Shown here: piece by piece, positions 47,785 through 59,989 of the stretch
How the letters are laid out: the number at the start of each line of letters is the position of its first letter
Numbering within the stretch: the stretch's first letter is position 1
From: Pardosa pseudoannulata
Taxonomy: Eukaryota; Arthropoda; Arachnida; Araneae; Lycosidae
NCBI GenBank assembly: GCA_032207245.1
Contig: CM063501.1
Coordinates: forward strand, 54,401,893 to 54,465,892
DNA length: 64,000 nucleotides
Direction of reading: 5' to 3'
Program-made: the position numbers and the translations under genes
Notes under the pieces: generated by a model
The model's database searches: none
Seen by the model: only the letters and a program-made list of their open reading frames with translations
Told to the model about the DNA's origin: nothing

Positions 47785-48400
47785 TGGTTGGTTGGTTTTA
47801 TAAGGCTTATTGGCACTGAATCCTCTTGGGAGATATTGTGCCAAACAAATAGTTAAGATTTAAACGACTACAATAAACAACATGTTAAAACAGCAGGGCT
47901 AAAAGAATGTCAGAAGATAATAGTAAAAAATAAGTAATGACAGTGTATAAATAAAAGCAATGAATTAATGACCTTAAATATATGCATAAAATCCAACATC
48001 CTTTAAAAAGTTAAAAAGATTCACATGAGGTGGATCGTGAAGTAAGGAACTTAGGGATATAGAATGAGATTTAAAATGATAAACACGATGGCGATAAAAA
48101 CTTGGATACTCTGTTAGAATGTGTTTTACAGTCACGGGTATTAAATGTAGAGATATCATCTGCTGTAAATTTAAAATGTCAAAAACATAAAAAAACAATT
48201 GAAAAATCATCCATATCTCTAAGAAGTTTTTTTTGCAAACAGGGGCAGGTTCCCCGAGCAATAGGTGATGATGGGTAAAGCGAGTATGCCCTATATGAAG
48301 ACCAGTAAGTATGACGCCATGCTTCCTGGAGAGTACTGAAGGCCAGAGTGATAGTTCAGGTTTTACAGCATAAAGTTTGGAAAGGAGGGAGAACTGGGTG
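47785..48400 (-). mobile_element. LINE 3' end (Jockey/I-type)
   Basis: On the minus strand a C-terminal ORF2 piece ends at 47974. A short 3' UTR then ends in GCCAATAAGCCTTATAAAAC and an (ACCA)n-like tail (AACCAACCAACC, near 47783-47798). The rest of the LINE upstream is missing; the sequence switches to a SINE near 48400. Confidence 0.75.
47974..48396 (-). pseudogene. LINE ORF2 C-terminal region
   Basis: About 140 codons, still open, read KLYAVKPELSLWPSVLSRKH, GVILTGLHIGHTRFTHHHLL, LGEPAPVC, an unusual hydrophobic ~31-residue stretch, PVTVKHILTEYPSFYRHRV and FNFLKDVGFYAYI before the stop. The LxxLxIGHTRxTHxxLL, PxC, LTVxHIL-C and FL+xIGFY steps are the typical region after the RNase H domain in Jockey- and I-type LINEs. 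The hydrophobic stretch sits where the family needs only a few residues after the PxC cysteine. It corresponds to a ~92 bp block (48141-48235) that occurs again at 49576-49667. The open frame extends to 48531, but its first ~40 codons come from the neighbouring SINE read in antisense. Confidence 0.72.
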
Positions 48401-48403
48401 AAG

Positions 48404-48605
48404 GGAAATTTTCCTCCTAAATTAAGAGCACCCTCTTTAGCAAAGTCTTCTTTCACCCTGGCGGTACTCATGAAACGAAAGGGGCAACCCTTTTCCTTAA
48501 TGCTCGTTATCATGCTATCAATCCTATTCATGTGTATGGCATATAGCCCAAATCGTCCTTGGTTTGTCCAAGAAGCATCAGGAACAACAGCAACAATATG
48601 TTTAA
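48404..48605 (+). mobile_element. SINE family B, 5'-truncated copy
   Basis: Matches the 3' part of the SINE at 46858: TTTAGCAAAGTCTTCTTTCA, ATGAAACGAAAGGGGCAACC, CCTTAATGCTCG, CGTCCTTGGTTTGTCCAAG and the AACAACAGCAACAAT tail. The tRNA head is missing. It adjoins the LINE fragment. Either it inserted there, or the two were joined by a template switch. Confidence 0.7.
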
Positions 48606-48791
48606 CTTCTTCACTTGGTTAAGAATCCGAGCAGCATCGATTTAACCCTTTAAAGGTCACCAAAACAAATTCATTGGAATTTAGTGTAATTAGTTAATAA
48701 ATGCTATATATGAACCTTGTAAATGTAAAATATAATATATAAGTTTACTTTACATTCCTTAGGAGGGTTTGCTTAGAGGATACCTAAGAAA

Positions 48792-48965
48792 GGTTTGGTT
48801 TGGAGTGCTACGATCTACTCTTTTGCAAGACGAGGGCTAATGAGATCGGGACCTACTGCTTAAAGCCGATTCCGAACGGCTACGAACATCCATGGCCCAG
48901 TGGGATTCGAATCCATGAACTCCGGTCCCGAAGGCCAGCACCCTAACCAATCGACCATTGTTAGG
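48792..48965 (-). mobile_element. tRNA-derived SINE, family A, copy 3
   Basis: Minus-strand box-A-like TGGTCGATTGGTTA and box-B-like GATTCGAATCC; tail CCAAACC at the left. One box-B-region base differs from copies 1 and 2 (GATTCGAATCC against GGTTCGAATCC). Confidence 0.85.
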
Positions 48966-49130
48966 CAAGGAGGTTTTGAGGAGTTGTTTAACTGACTAAC
49001 TCCTCCCCCTGTACAGCTTGAACATTATACTTTTTAAAAGTTTAACTATACTAGAAGAACAATTCTTGAACAATAGATATTAATCCTTAAAATGATATAA
49101 TAAATAAAGAGCTTAACAAATACCTAAGAA

Positions 49131-49305
49131 AGATTTGGTTTGGAGTGCTACGATCTACTCTTTTGCAAGACGAGGGCTAATGAGACCGGGACCTACAGCT
49201 TAAAGCCGATTCTGTACGGCTACGAACATCCATGCCCCAGCGGGATTCGAATCCATGAACTCCGGTCCCGAAGGCCAGCACCCTAACCAATCGACCATTG
49301 TTAGG
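49131..49305 (-). mobile_element. tRNA-derived SINE, family A, copy 4 (duplicate of copy 3)
   Basis: Same variant bases as copy 3, including the GATTCGAATCC box-B-like site, within the 340 bp duplication. Confidence 0.85.
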
Positions 49306-49575
49306 CAAGGAGGTTTTGAGGAGTTGTTTAACTGACTAACTCCTCCCCTTGTACAGCTTGAACATTATACTTTTTAAAAGTTTAACTATACTAGAAGAAC
49401 AATTCTTGAACAATAAATATTAATCCTTAAAATGATATAATAAATAAAGAGCTTAACAATTTATAAGTGGGGTTTCTATAGATGCTTTTATTTGGGGTCA
49501 TAAGAAGGATAAATTGAATTACTGACTTCTCAGGTACAGCAAGTTTAAATACATATATTTCAAAAGAAAAAATAA

Positions 49576-49667
49576 ATTAAATGTAGAGATATCATCTGCT
49601 GTAAATTTAAAATGTCAAAAACATAAAAAAATCGAAAAATCATCCATGTCTCTAAGACGTTTTTTTT
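49576..49667. repeat. ~92 bp block shared with the LINE fragment
   Basis: Matches 48141-48235 almost base for base (TTAAATGTAGAGATATCATC, TGCTGTAAATTTAAAATGTC, ATCATCCAT-TCTCTAAGA-GTTTTTTTT), with a 4 bp indel and a few changes. One copy is inside a LINE reading frame and the other inside piggyBac-like element 4. Same orientation, 1.4 kb apart. Confidence 0.9.
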
Positions 49668-49910
49668 AATTGCAGAAGCTCTTGATTCTACATTATTAGC
49701 TTCCATATATCACAGATGTATGGGATTGGAGCTGTAAATAATTATGTAAAGATAAAGTAAAGTACTCCAAAGAGTAAAGTTTAAAAGAAAGATGTTCAAT
49801 AGGTGGTTTCGCTACGAAACCACTGTCCGCTAAAGGGTTAACTAAGATTAAATTTGTATTTGGATTCCATTTTTAGTATATTTTTTTAACCCATATTCTT
49901 AATTTTTGAC

Positions 49911-50660
49911 TTAACCCCTTAATGCACAGTTTTTTTTCAAAAAGGACGGCCAAAAACAAAATCAATTTTTTTAATGTAAAAAACACAGTTTAGAACGTTG
50001 TCTTGCCAAGAAAATTACAAAAATACAAAGATAATCAGAATTTGAGTATATTGGATATTTATACAATTGATAAGATTTCTAAATTTTAGAATATTATTAT
50101 TATTGTCGAAAGAGTATATTGCTCAATTGGCAGGCAATCGACCAATTGACAGTATGATGTGTCATCACTTGATGTGTAGGTATCAAATATGATGCCCTTA
50201 TGTTTCATATCTCAAGAATAGAGTATATAAAGTGACGCCTCGAGTCAAGGATGTCTTTACACCTAGAGCTTAGTAATAAAATAGTTAACAATTATATTTT
50301 ATTTTGCATTATATTTTAGTAAAATATATATTGAAAAATGAGCGAATCTGAATATTAATAAGCTGTCGGAAAAAGGCTCACAAGGAAGAGATAAGTCGTA
50401 AGTGATAAGTAGAAAAAATATATATCCATATTATACTTGAATAAGTAAGTGTTATAGCTTACAATACCATGTAGATGATATATATCAATAAAACGATTGT
50501 TTTTTTGCTTTCACATTGTTATTGTCAATTCTCGATTGCATTCGAGTGTGAAAAATTATAGCAACATAAAGTACAACGCCGCTCGAATTATCTCGAGTGT
50601 GCACAGTTTGACTAGTTTAGCGCGCTCGAGTTAACTCAAGCGTGCAAGTTAAGGGGTTAA
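49911..50660 (+). mobile_element. piggyBac-like element 5 (longer member of family 3)
   Basis: The ends are TTAACCCCTTAATGCACAG (left) and inward TTAACCCCTTAACTTGC (right), with TTAA on both sides. The right palindrome (near 50617-50642) is the CTCGAGTTAACTCGAG type with two changed bases. Compared with the element at 20985 it has ~400 bp more in the middle (about 50001-50410), which looks like the 5' leader of an autonomous copy. Confidence 0.82.
50222..50358 (+). promoter_or_regulatory. putative transposase promoter, leader and truncated start
   Basis: A TATA-like GTATATAAAG lies near 50223. About 110 bp further, AAAAATG opens a frame of six codons (MSESEY) that ends at TAA. The arrangement looks like a gene's TATA box, leader and first codons cut off by an internal deletion, as expected in a piggyBac deletion derivative. 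No transposase domain remains, so this rests on position and motif only. Confidence 0.35.
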
Positions 50661-51485
50661 TTTATATGATAAATCTATGTGTTCAGCATATGATATTAAA
50701 AATTAATAAATTAATATAATCAAGGAACTTGAAATATTTGTTAACAGTTTATTTTTAGCTATGTGGGAGATGTTTTCATAATTAAATATTCCCCCATACC
50801 TCATTTTTGGAGAGTAAAGCAGTCATTGTATTGATGCTCAAGGATAATTAAAAACAGTCTAACTAATGTCTACACACCAAATGAAAGAACTTAATTTCTG
50901 TACTCTGTTAATACATTAGCTTCGTGTAACCAGTGAGACGAGGATTCATCTTTCACTGTTAGGCACGCTATACTTAATTTACACCTGGCATTGCACTGTT
51001 TTTTACTTTGTCTGGCATATTTGCTTCATTACTGGTATTTCAAGATGACTTCATTAGTTCTTGCAGTGGATTTGAGCTTGCAGTTATTAGTTAGTTCTTA
51101 AATTTTTAATTATTTTTAATTAGAAAATGTCCTTTGATTTGTGAATAGAAAAAATTGTCATATTATTATTCCTTTTCTATTTTGATTTTTTTTATAATAT
51201 TCGATAACATGGGGGATTTTTGGTTTGCAGAATATTTCTAAATTGTGTGATAGTTGTAATAAACTAGTTTCGATAGTTTATTATTTAAAGATTATTGAGG
51301 TTTTTCCGAATTTTTTGAAACTACATATTACAGGAAAACTTTCTTTGAACTGGCTAATGTAGAAAAAATATGTGCTTCAAGCTTTCAAATGCAAAAATAC
51401 AAATTTGGTCAAAATGCCTAAAATTTTTACATTTTACTATCAGAAAATGCGTATGATAAATGAATGATAAAAAATTTTGATTACA
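50661..51485. other. unassigned AT-rich stretch
   Basis: Nothing recognised. Confidence 0.5.
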
Positions 51486-51489
51486 GCAT

Positions 51490-52575
51490 TCTTACAATTG
51501 TTCTGAGTGGGACAACATCTCTCGCTTCCCTAGACACGAGCTTAAGCCACAAGTGTCTTCTAGGTAGTGCTAAATGACAACCTCAAGGGTATATCTCTTT
51601 TAGGTATACACGGGATTCAAGCTCCCTGGGTTCACCTGAGTGATCTGGGTCTTCAGTTATTCCTGATAGACGAGTTTACATTTGTAGTGTTTGCTCATTA
51701 TCGGGTTTGACAACAATAACACTGATTATGACGGAACTCTCGTAGGTCAGCAGTAGCTCAATAGCTATTGTGGTTACAGTCTTGACCTTTGGTCTTCAGT
51801 ATGCATGCTCCTGTAGGTCTTCGAGATGGGTCAGAGTAAGAATTAACTTACAATATTGTTCTGGGGAACAACGTGTCTTGCGTCCGCGGCCACGAACTGT
51901 AGCCGTAATTGTCCTCTGGGTAGTGCTAAATGAGAGACAACCTGAGGGGTATACTTCCTTTAGGTATACACGGGTTTCACCCGGGATTCACCTGAGTGAT
52001 TTGGTACTTCAGTTATTCCTGATAGACGAGCTTACCTTTGTAGTGTTTGCTCATTATCAAGTTTGACAATAATAACACGGATTATGACGGAACTCTCGTA
52101 GGTCAGCAGTAGCTCAATAGCTATTGTGGTTACAGTCGTGACCTTTGGTCTTCAGTATGCATGCTCCTGTAGGTCTTCGAGATGGGTCAGAGTAAGAATT
52201 AACTTACAGTATTGTTCTAGGGGACAACGTGTCTTGCGTCCGCGGCCACGAACTCCAGCAGTACGTGTCCTCTGGGTAGTGCTATATGAGAGACAACTTG
52301 AGGGATATACCTCCTTTAGGTATACACGGGTTCTACGCACCCGAGGTTTACCTGAGTGATCTGGGTCTTCAGTTATCCCTGATAGATGAGCCTACCTTTG
52401 TAGTGTTTGCTCATTATCGGGCTTGACAACGTTAACACGGACCATGACGGAACTCTCGTAGGTCAGCAGTAGCTCAATAACTATTGTAGTTACTATCGTG
52501 ACCTTTCGTCTTCAGTATGCATGCTGCTGTATGTCTTCGAGATAGGTCAGCTTAAGAATTAACTTAATTGTTCTG
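51490..52575. repeat. tandem array, three ~358 bp units, GC-balanced
   Basis: GACGGAACTCTCGTAGGTCA recurs at 51730, 52086 and 52446. Units include GTCTTGCGTCCGCGGCCACG, TTTAGGTATACACGGG and CAGCAGTAGCTCAATAGCTA. Base composition is far more balanced than that of any other satellite here. Two units show a parallel open frame (51770-52066 and 52126-52359), but the third does not keep it and there is no domain, so I do not call genes. Confidence 0.92.
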
Positions 52576-52687
52576 CATACCAAAATATTTTCTTTAATTC
52601 GCATTTATTACGGTTTCATAAAAGCAGCAATCATATTACAGCTAAATTATTTTCATTCTATCAATGACCAGTTTTTAAAACCGGCTG

Positions 52688-53227
52688 TTCAACACATTTA
52701 TGCGGGACACGTACTGGTACGTTTTCTGACGATTCATACTTAAGCGTGGGTCACGTACTAATATGGTTTAGTTTGACAACATTGTTTGTGGGTACAAAAA
52801 TAACGGTATATACAGAAAAACTAAGCCGAATATTCTTGTCTACTGCATAGATTTTGGAAATATTTAGACAAATAAAAACTAGTTTTTACATATGTCGATG
52901 TAGAATTCCAGAACGAGAAAGGTTGATTAAAAAACTCAATTTAGATTTAAAATTAACTTTTTATTTATCCTTGCGAAAATGATATATATATGTATATTTA
53001 TATATTATATATATATATATTTGTATTTATATATATTTATATATATATTTATTTATTTGTATATTTATATATTTGTTTATATATTTCAATACAAAATATG
53101 AAATGTTGGTTAAAAAATTAAATAATTTTCGATCTGCAAAGATTTAATTGAATAACTAAATTTATGTGCAAAACGCCTGCTCCCGGTACAATTCCTCTGC
53201 CAAATGTACCCGCACACAATGTGTTAA
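52688..53227. mobile_element. piggyBac-like element 6
   Basis: The left end is TTCAACACATTTATGCGGG (52688). The right end read inward is TTAACACATTGTGTGCGGG, with TTAA at 53224-53227. An ACGTAC-tg-GTACGT palindrome (52709-52722) lies directly inside the left repeat. A broken (TA)n fills 52980-53090. The left target base differs from TTAA, as in element 1. Confidence 0.6.
52980..53090. repeat. imperfect (TA)n/(TATTTA)n microsatellite
   Basis: TA steps broken by TTTATA and TTGTAT, inside piggyBac-like element 6. Confidence 0.9.
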
Positions 53228-54234
53228 TGAAACAGTCCACAAAAATTAATTTACTACAGGAACATTATTGAAAACTAGATATGATATTTTAATACAGCTG
53301 TGTATCGATGAAATCTATATAAAGTACAATGTATCGCACAGAATTTCTTCTTATTTTTACAAAGCCTCTTTTATATAAATGTATTCAAAATGTATAAAGA
53401 AAACACTTTTACATTTTAATATCACTATACTCTCATTAAAAAGCGATAAATTTAATTTATTAAAACTTTGAAGTCTAGGACTGTTGTCCCAGTGTGGCAT
53501 GTCCAAATTTATTTGGCAGTATGTTAACATTTCATTAAACAAGCAAATTACAGTCCTGCTAAAGTATACAGACAGATTTAACAATCATGGAGCACTTTTA
53601 AAATTATTTATGCAGAGAATAAGGAACTTTATAAATCTGAGTAAGCACATGTTGCTTGATTTAATGTTGGGTTTTATTTAAAACGCTGGGAACTATTTAC
53701 ATAGCTAACTTCAGTTCCGTTTATTAGATGGTGTTTCCTTTGAAACAAAAGAAGATGCTTTTCATAACAAATGTTCGATATTTATCATTCTCCAGCAACT
53801 CATTGAGTACGTTATGGCTATATATGCTCATTTATGCTTGAATTAAATAAACTTTCTCAGAATATCTACAGGGTGCAACTTAGTCTGACAGAATCGGAGA
53901 TGACTATCACTGCCATGGTGAGTGCATACAAATTATTTTAATTTTGACAAATCTTCTTGTGCTTCATAAAAACTCGGTACTGATATAGGTTCTTTTGCTA
54001 TTTCCCCATGCCCTTTTTTGTGATTGTTAATGTGAGGCCAACATAGCGTCAAGGCCGGCCGTGAGTCTAGTGGTTTAAAAAAAAATAAAAAAAAACTAAC
54101 TCTTCCTGCTGATTTTTGTTTATTAAATGTTAAATAAAGATGTAAATGGCAATAGATATATAAAATGGTTTTTGGGCTATGATGCCAAATTAACCATACT
54201 AGGTCGAAGATTTAACAAACATGGCGCCTTGATG
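53228..54234. other. 1 kb without recognised features
   Basis: A tRNA-head-like string (GTGAGTCTAGTGGTTTAAA) occurs near 54060 without a box B. No gene found. Confidence 0.45.
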
Positions 54235-54487
54235 AGAAAAAAAATGGTGCTCGAACTCTTGCAGAAGATCCAAAAATCCAAGCTCCTTCTCCTTTGCTGT
54301 CTCTCCGAGGGGGCCTGCCGATCCGATCTCTCTAAAAAAAGTTCGTAAGGGAGCGTTGCTGGGCCGAAGCGGGCTACTCCGTGGTTAGCAACCCCTCTTG
54401 ACCAATAGGGTCGAAGGAGGGTCACTCCGCTTTCACCTCTAGGTTGGTTTCGCTCTTGCTTTGTCCAACTGTAACTCTTTGTTACAG
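54235..54487 (-). mobile_element. LTR-like dispersed repeat, diverged partial copy 3
   Basis: The last ~100 bp resemble the right ends of the repeats at 20575 and 33655: GTTAGCAACCCCTCTTGACC, AATAGGGTCGAAGGAGGGTC, GCTTTCACCT, TTGTCCAACTGTAACTCTTTGTTACA. On the minus strand it starts TGTAACAAAGAGTTACAGTT. The upstream part is only weakly similar, so this may be a different subfamily of the same LTR-like element. Confidence 0.5.
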
Positions 54488-54849
54488 TGATCATGCATTT
54501 GCCCTCTTCATATGTGTTCTACTGTTGTGACTCTCACTGTTTCAGTTACTAAAGCTCTGTAGGAAGGCCTCTGGATAGCAGAAACTCTTTTAACACACAC
54601 GATCATGAAACATTACTCTAAATTCCTACAGAGACACACAAATAAAAAACAAAAAATCTCATTTTCCTAGTTCTCCCATATTTCACAAAACCTATACTAT
54701 TGGAAAAAAAAGATGAGAGAAAACGAAGAATCTGAGAGTGATGAATGAGAAAAAACAACATTGGTTTTATGGGAATGATCCAGGACCAAAAGAATCGAAT
54801 GATCAATGCGAGAATTGTTGGAAGAGTAGATCGAGGCTCGACTGTATTT
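54488..54849. other. unassigned stretch
   Basis: Nothing recognised. Confidence 0.4.
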
Positions 54850-57350
54850 CATAATTCAATAAGACACAAATATTGAATTTTCACTCACATTTCACATAGA
54901 TGAATATACACTGTAACTTTAAATTAAAGTTATGGAAAATATAATTATCAAATACGTATTCAAGTGTGTATATTTGACATTAAAAATATAATATTTTTTC
55001 AAATGAATTAGGAAAAAAGAGAACAATCAACTTTTAGTAAGACAGAAATATTCAATTTTTAGCCATATTTTGTATAGAAGAAAATCAACTGTAATCTAAA
55101 AGGTTTGAAATTATGTAACATATAATTAACGAACATTTATTAAAGCGTATATATTAGAATACTAAAAGATATGATGATTTTGTTTTTAATAAGCTAAGAA
55201 AGGAGAGAAAGAAACACTTTTCAATGAGACAAAATATTGAATTTTAATCCACAATTTGCTTAGATGAAAATCCAAGGTAACCTTTAGGGTTTGAAATTAT
55301 GTAATATATAATTAACGAGCATCTATTCAAGTGTATATATTTGACATGGAAATATATATTACACTTCTTAAATGAGGAAAAAAACTATAAAAATAGAGGA
55401 GAAGCTTTCAATGAGACAGAAATATTGAATTTTCAGCCACATTTCGCCTAGATGAAAATCCACTGTAACTTTTATGGTTATGTAATATATAATTAACGAT
55501 CATTTATTCAAGTGTATATATTTACCATGAAAATATATATTATGGTTCTGAAATAAAAAAAAAAATAAAAAGAGAGGAGAAGCTTTCAATGGATAAAAAT
55601 ATTGAATTTTCAGCCGCATTTCGCCTAGATGAAAATCCACTGTAATCTTTATGGTTCGAAATTATGTAATATATAATTAACTAGCATCTATTCAAGTGTA
55701 TATACTTGAAATGGAAATATATATTATGCTTCTTAAATGTAAAAAAAATGAAAAAGAGAGGAGAAGATGCTTTTAATGAGACAGATATATTGAATTTTTA
55801 GCCACTTTTCACCTAACATTTATGGTTTGAAATTATGTAATATATAATGAACGAGCATCTATTAAAGTGTATACATTTAACATGAAAATATATATTATGC
55901 TTCTGAGATGAAAAAAAAACTAGAAAAAGAGAGGAGAAGAAGCTTTCAATGAGACAGAAATGTTGAATTTTCAGCCACATTTCGCCTAGATGAAAGTCCA
56001 TTATAACCTTTATGGTTTAAATTATCTAATGTATAATTCAAGTATATATATTTGACATGAAAATATATAGCGTACTTCTTATATGAGAATAAAAGACAAG
56101 TAAAATAGAGGAGAACAAGCTTTCATTGAGACAGAAATATTGAATTTTCAGCCACATTTCGCCTAGATGAAAATCCACTGTAACCTTTATGGTTTGAAAT
56201 TATGTAATATATAATTAACGAGCATCTATTCAAGTGTATATATTTGACATGGAAATATATATTAAACTTCTTAAATGTAAAAAAAAAATTAAAAAGAGAG
56301 GAGAAGAAGCTTTTAATGAGAAAGATATATTGAATTTGTAGCCACTATTCACCTAGATGACAATCCACTGTAACCTTTATGGATTGAAATTATGTAATAT
56401 ACAATTAACGAGTATTTATTCAAGTGAATATATCTGACATGGAAATATATATTATACTTCTTAAATGTAAAAAAAAAATAAAACTAGAAAAAGAGAGAAC
56501 AAGCTTTCAATGAGACAGAAATATTGAATTTTAGCCTCATTTCTCCTAGATGAAAATCCACTGTAACCTTTATGGTTTGAAATTATGTAATATATAATTA
56601 ACGAGTAATTATTTAAGTGTATTTATTTAACATGAAAATATATATTATGCTTCTGAAATGAAAAAAAAAATAAAAAGAGAGGAGAAAAAGCTTTCAATGA
56701 GACAGAAATATTGAATTTTCAGCCACATTTTGCCTAGATGAAAATTCACTGTAACCTTTATGATTTAAATTATATAATGTATAATTCAAGTGTATATATT
56801 TGACATGAAAATATATATATTATACTTCTTATATGAGAAAAAAAATAAGTAAAATAAAGAGAACAAGATTTCTTCAATGATACAGAATTATTGAATTTTC
56901 AGAAACATTTCGCCTAGATGAAAATCATCGCCCTACATGTAACCTTTATAGTTTGAAATTATATAATATACAATTAACGAGCATCTATGCAGGTGTATGT
57001 ATTTGGCATGGAAATATATATTGTACTTAAATGTAAAAAAAAAAATCTATAAAAAGAGAGGAGAACAAGCTTTCAATGAGACAGAAATATTGAATTTTCA
57101 GCCACATTTCATCTAAATGAAAATCCATTGTAATCTCAAAGGTTTAAAATTATACAAAATATATTTAACAAACATCTATTCAAGTGTATATCTTTGACAT
57201 GTAAAAATATATGATGCTTCTTTTTTTTTATTAAGAAATAAGATAGGAAAAGAGAAGAACCAGTTTTATATAAAACGTAGTAACTTTGCTTTCTATTTGA
57301 TTGGAAACTGGAGTAAAATTGTGTTGTATGTGTGGTGAATAAATAATAAA
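54850..57350. repeat. satellite array, about 13 units of ~173-199 bp
   Basis: ATATTGAATTTTCAGCCACA or a variant marks units near 54872, 55051, 55237, 55425, 55601, 55790, 55963, 56140, 56330, 56524, 56711, 56891 and 57090. Each also has TAGATGAAAATCCACTGTAA, AATTATGTAATATATAATTA and a poly-A run before AAAAGAGAGGAGAA. The first and last units are the most diverged. Confidence 0.94.
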
Positions 57351-58377
57351 ACACCTAACCTTTCGTTTAAATGAACTATACTCGTGGATTTTTTATGTGG
57401 GGTAAAATTTATTTTTTCAACTACCAAGCGCAAATGCAATTTTTGATAAAACATTGCTTACCCCAAAGTTAGACTGAGTTATACAGATTAAAAGTGTGTT
57501 ATTTTATTAAGTTATTTACCTGTGTTATTTATGCATATGAAATTAAGCTCCGAAGGTGGTGAAAAAACTTTTACAACCATTTTCTCAGACTTTTTTACTT
57601 TTTTCTTTTGTACTTATATTTTATATAAAACGTGACTTGCTTATTGTATAAGGTACGTACATCAGACTAAAATTTTAAGAGTTAAGAAGCCCCTGGGAAA
57701 GACGGTAGTGATAGTATTAGATACAATATAAATGTTAAAATTGGGGCTTTAAGTACTTAATAGCACAATTCATCCAAATAAATGCTTTGTTTCTACCCAA
57801 AAGCTAATTAGACTTGATGTTTAAAACCACTTTTAAATAATTACAAAAACTATGTCAGTTATGAGATTCGAACCTTCTACATCAAAAGGTATTAGGATAT
57901 TGATATTCAGCTGATTTTTCGACATAAAACTTAATGGAGGAATATTTTTTGTACTTATATAGAGACTAGACGACCCGACAGACGCTGTCCTGTTACAAAG
58001 CTGTAAATCCAAATATTGTACAATGTTTTGAAATAAATTATAAAATGAACCGTTTTGATTAAAAAGTAAACAAAAAATACTTGACGCTACCACGCGTACA
58101 GTCATCACAAAAACCTTAAAGGTTTATTACATTAATTACATTAAATTAAAATTCCCACATCACCTGTAAGGGAATTCGGTACTGGAACTTCTCACACTGA
58201 AGCTTGTTGCGCTGACCATGTCTTTATTATTTTTTATTTTGCTATTTTCATGAAAAACGTGTTCATTGTTGGATTCATTTTTCTGTAATCCTAAAATTTA
58301 ACTCTAAAATTTTTTACTGTTTTGATGATAAAAAATATTTTTTTCCTTCTCAGATTTCTGATTAATTCGTTATTTTC

Positions 58378-58380
<3 letters not shown>
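57351..58380. other. 1 kb without recognised features
   Basis: AT-rich. A 91-codon open frame on the minus strand (57833-58108) has no recognisable domain. Confidence 0.45.
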
Positions 58381-59291
<911 letters not shown>

Positions 59292-59985
59292 CCTTTCTGG
59301 AAAAGGTTCACACACAAGCTAAAAAATTATATTCTCTTAATAATCGCTCTGAAAATCGATGCACAATTTTAGAAATCATCTTTTTATACTTTGAACATGT
59401 TTTTGTTACCATTATTTAATAGGGATATTTATTAAGGTTTGCAATTTTACTGACTTTTTCATTCAGTGGCAATTTGGTAAATGAAAATTTTAACTAAATG
59501 CATGTAAAAGTTTTAGCTTGTGCATATTTTTATCAAAGACATAATACTGACTAATATTTCATGCAAAATATAAACATTTGAATATAAACAAAATGTTCAG
59601 CAATAAATTTAATTTATCTAGTAATCGATGTATAAAATGGGAATGCAGATGTAAAACTGCCAAAACTAAAAGAGCCAAAACAGACTAATATATATATAAA
59701 AGATATTTTTAAACATTTTTTAAAGGGTTCATTAATAATAAAGTACAGTAATTATTAATATATGCATAAATTTATGTCAGAGGAGTCTATTTAAGAGGAC
59801 ATTCCTATGCAATGTGAATGCAGACATGTAAGTAATACACATAGCAGGGAAATAAAAGATGTTACAAAAAAGATAAGTTTATTTATCGTGTACGGAAGAT
59901 GAACGGTTGCTCCAACAGAATACTTACATGCTATAAATCTCCCACGCTGTAGGTGGCTGACATAACCAGAAATTTATGACACTAC
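59292..59985. other. unassigned AT-rich stretch
   Basis: Nothing recognised. Confidence 0.5.
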
Positions 59986-59989
59986 AAAG

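Larger units (their letters stand above)
48781..49459. repeat. 340 bp tandem duplication carrying a SINE
   Basis: Units 48781-49120 and 49121-49459 differ at only a few bases. Each starts TACCTAAGAAAG, carries one SINE copy and ends GAGCTTAACAA. The near identity means the second SINE copy arose by duplication, not by a second insertion. Confidence 0.95.
48642..49841. mobile_element. piggyBac-like element 4, enlarged by SINE and duplication
   Basis: The left end is TTAACCCTTTAAAGGTCACC (48642). The right end read inward is TTAACCCTTTAGCGGACAGT, with TTAA at 49838-49841. A 21 nt palindrome GTGGTTTCG-cta-CGAAACCAC (49803-49823) sits just inside the right end. It holds a family A SINE and a 340 bp tandem duplication that copied the SINE with it; removing these leaves about 690 bp. 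Confidence 0.7.

Noticed and set aside
51770..52359. Two parallel frames rich in Arg in the 358 bp array
   Set aside because: The third unit does not keep the frame and no domain is visible.
54055..54080. tRNA-head-like GAGTCTAGTGGTTTAAA
   Set aside because: There is no box B within reach and no second copy. A chance match or a heavily truncated SINE.
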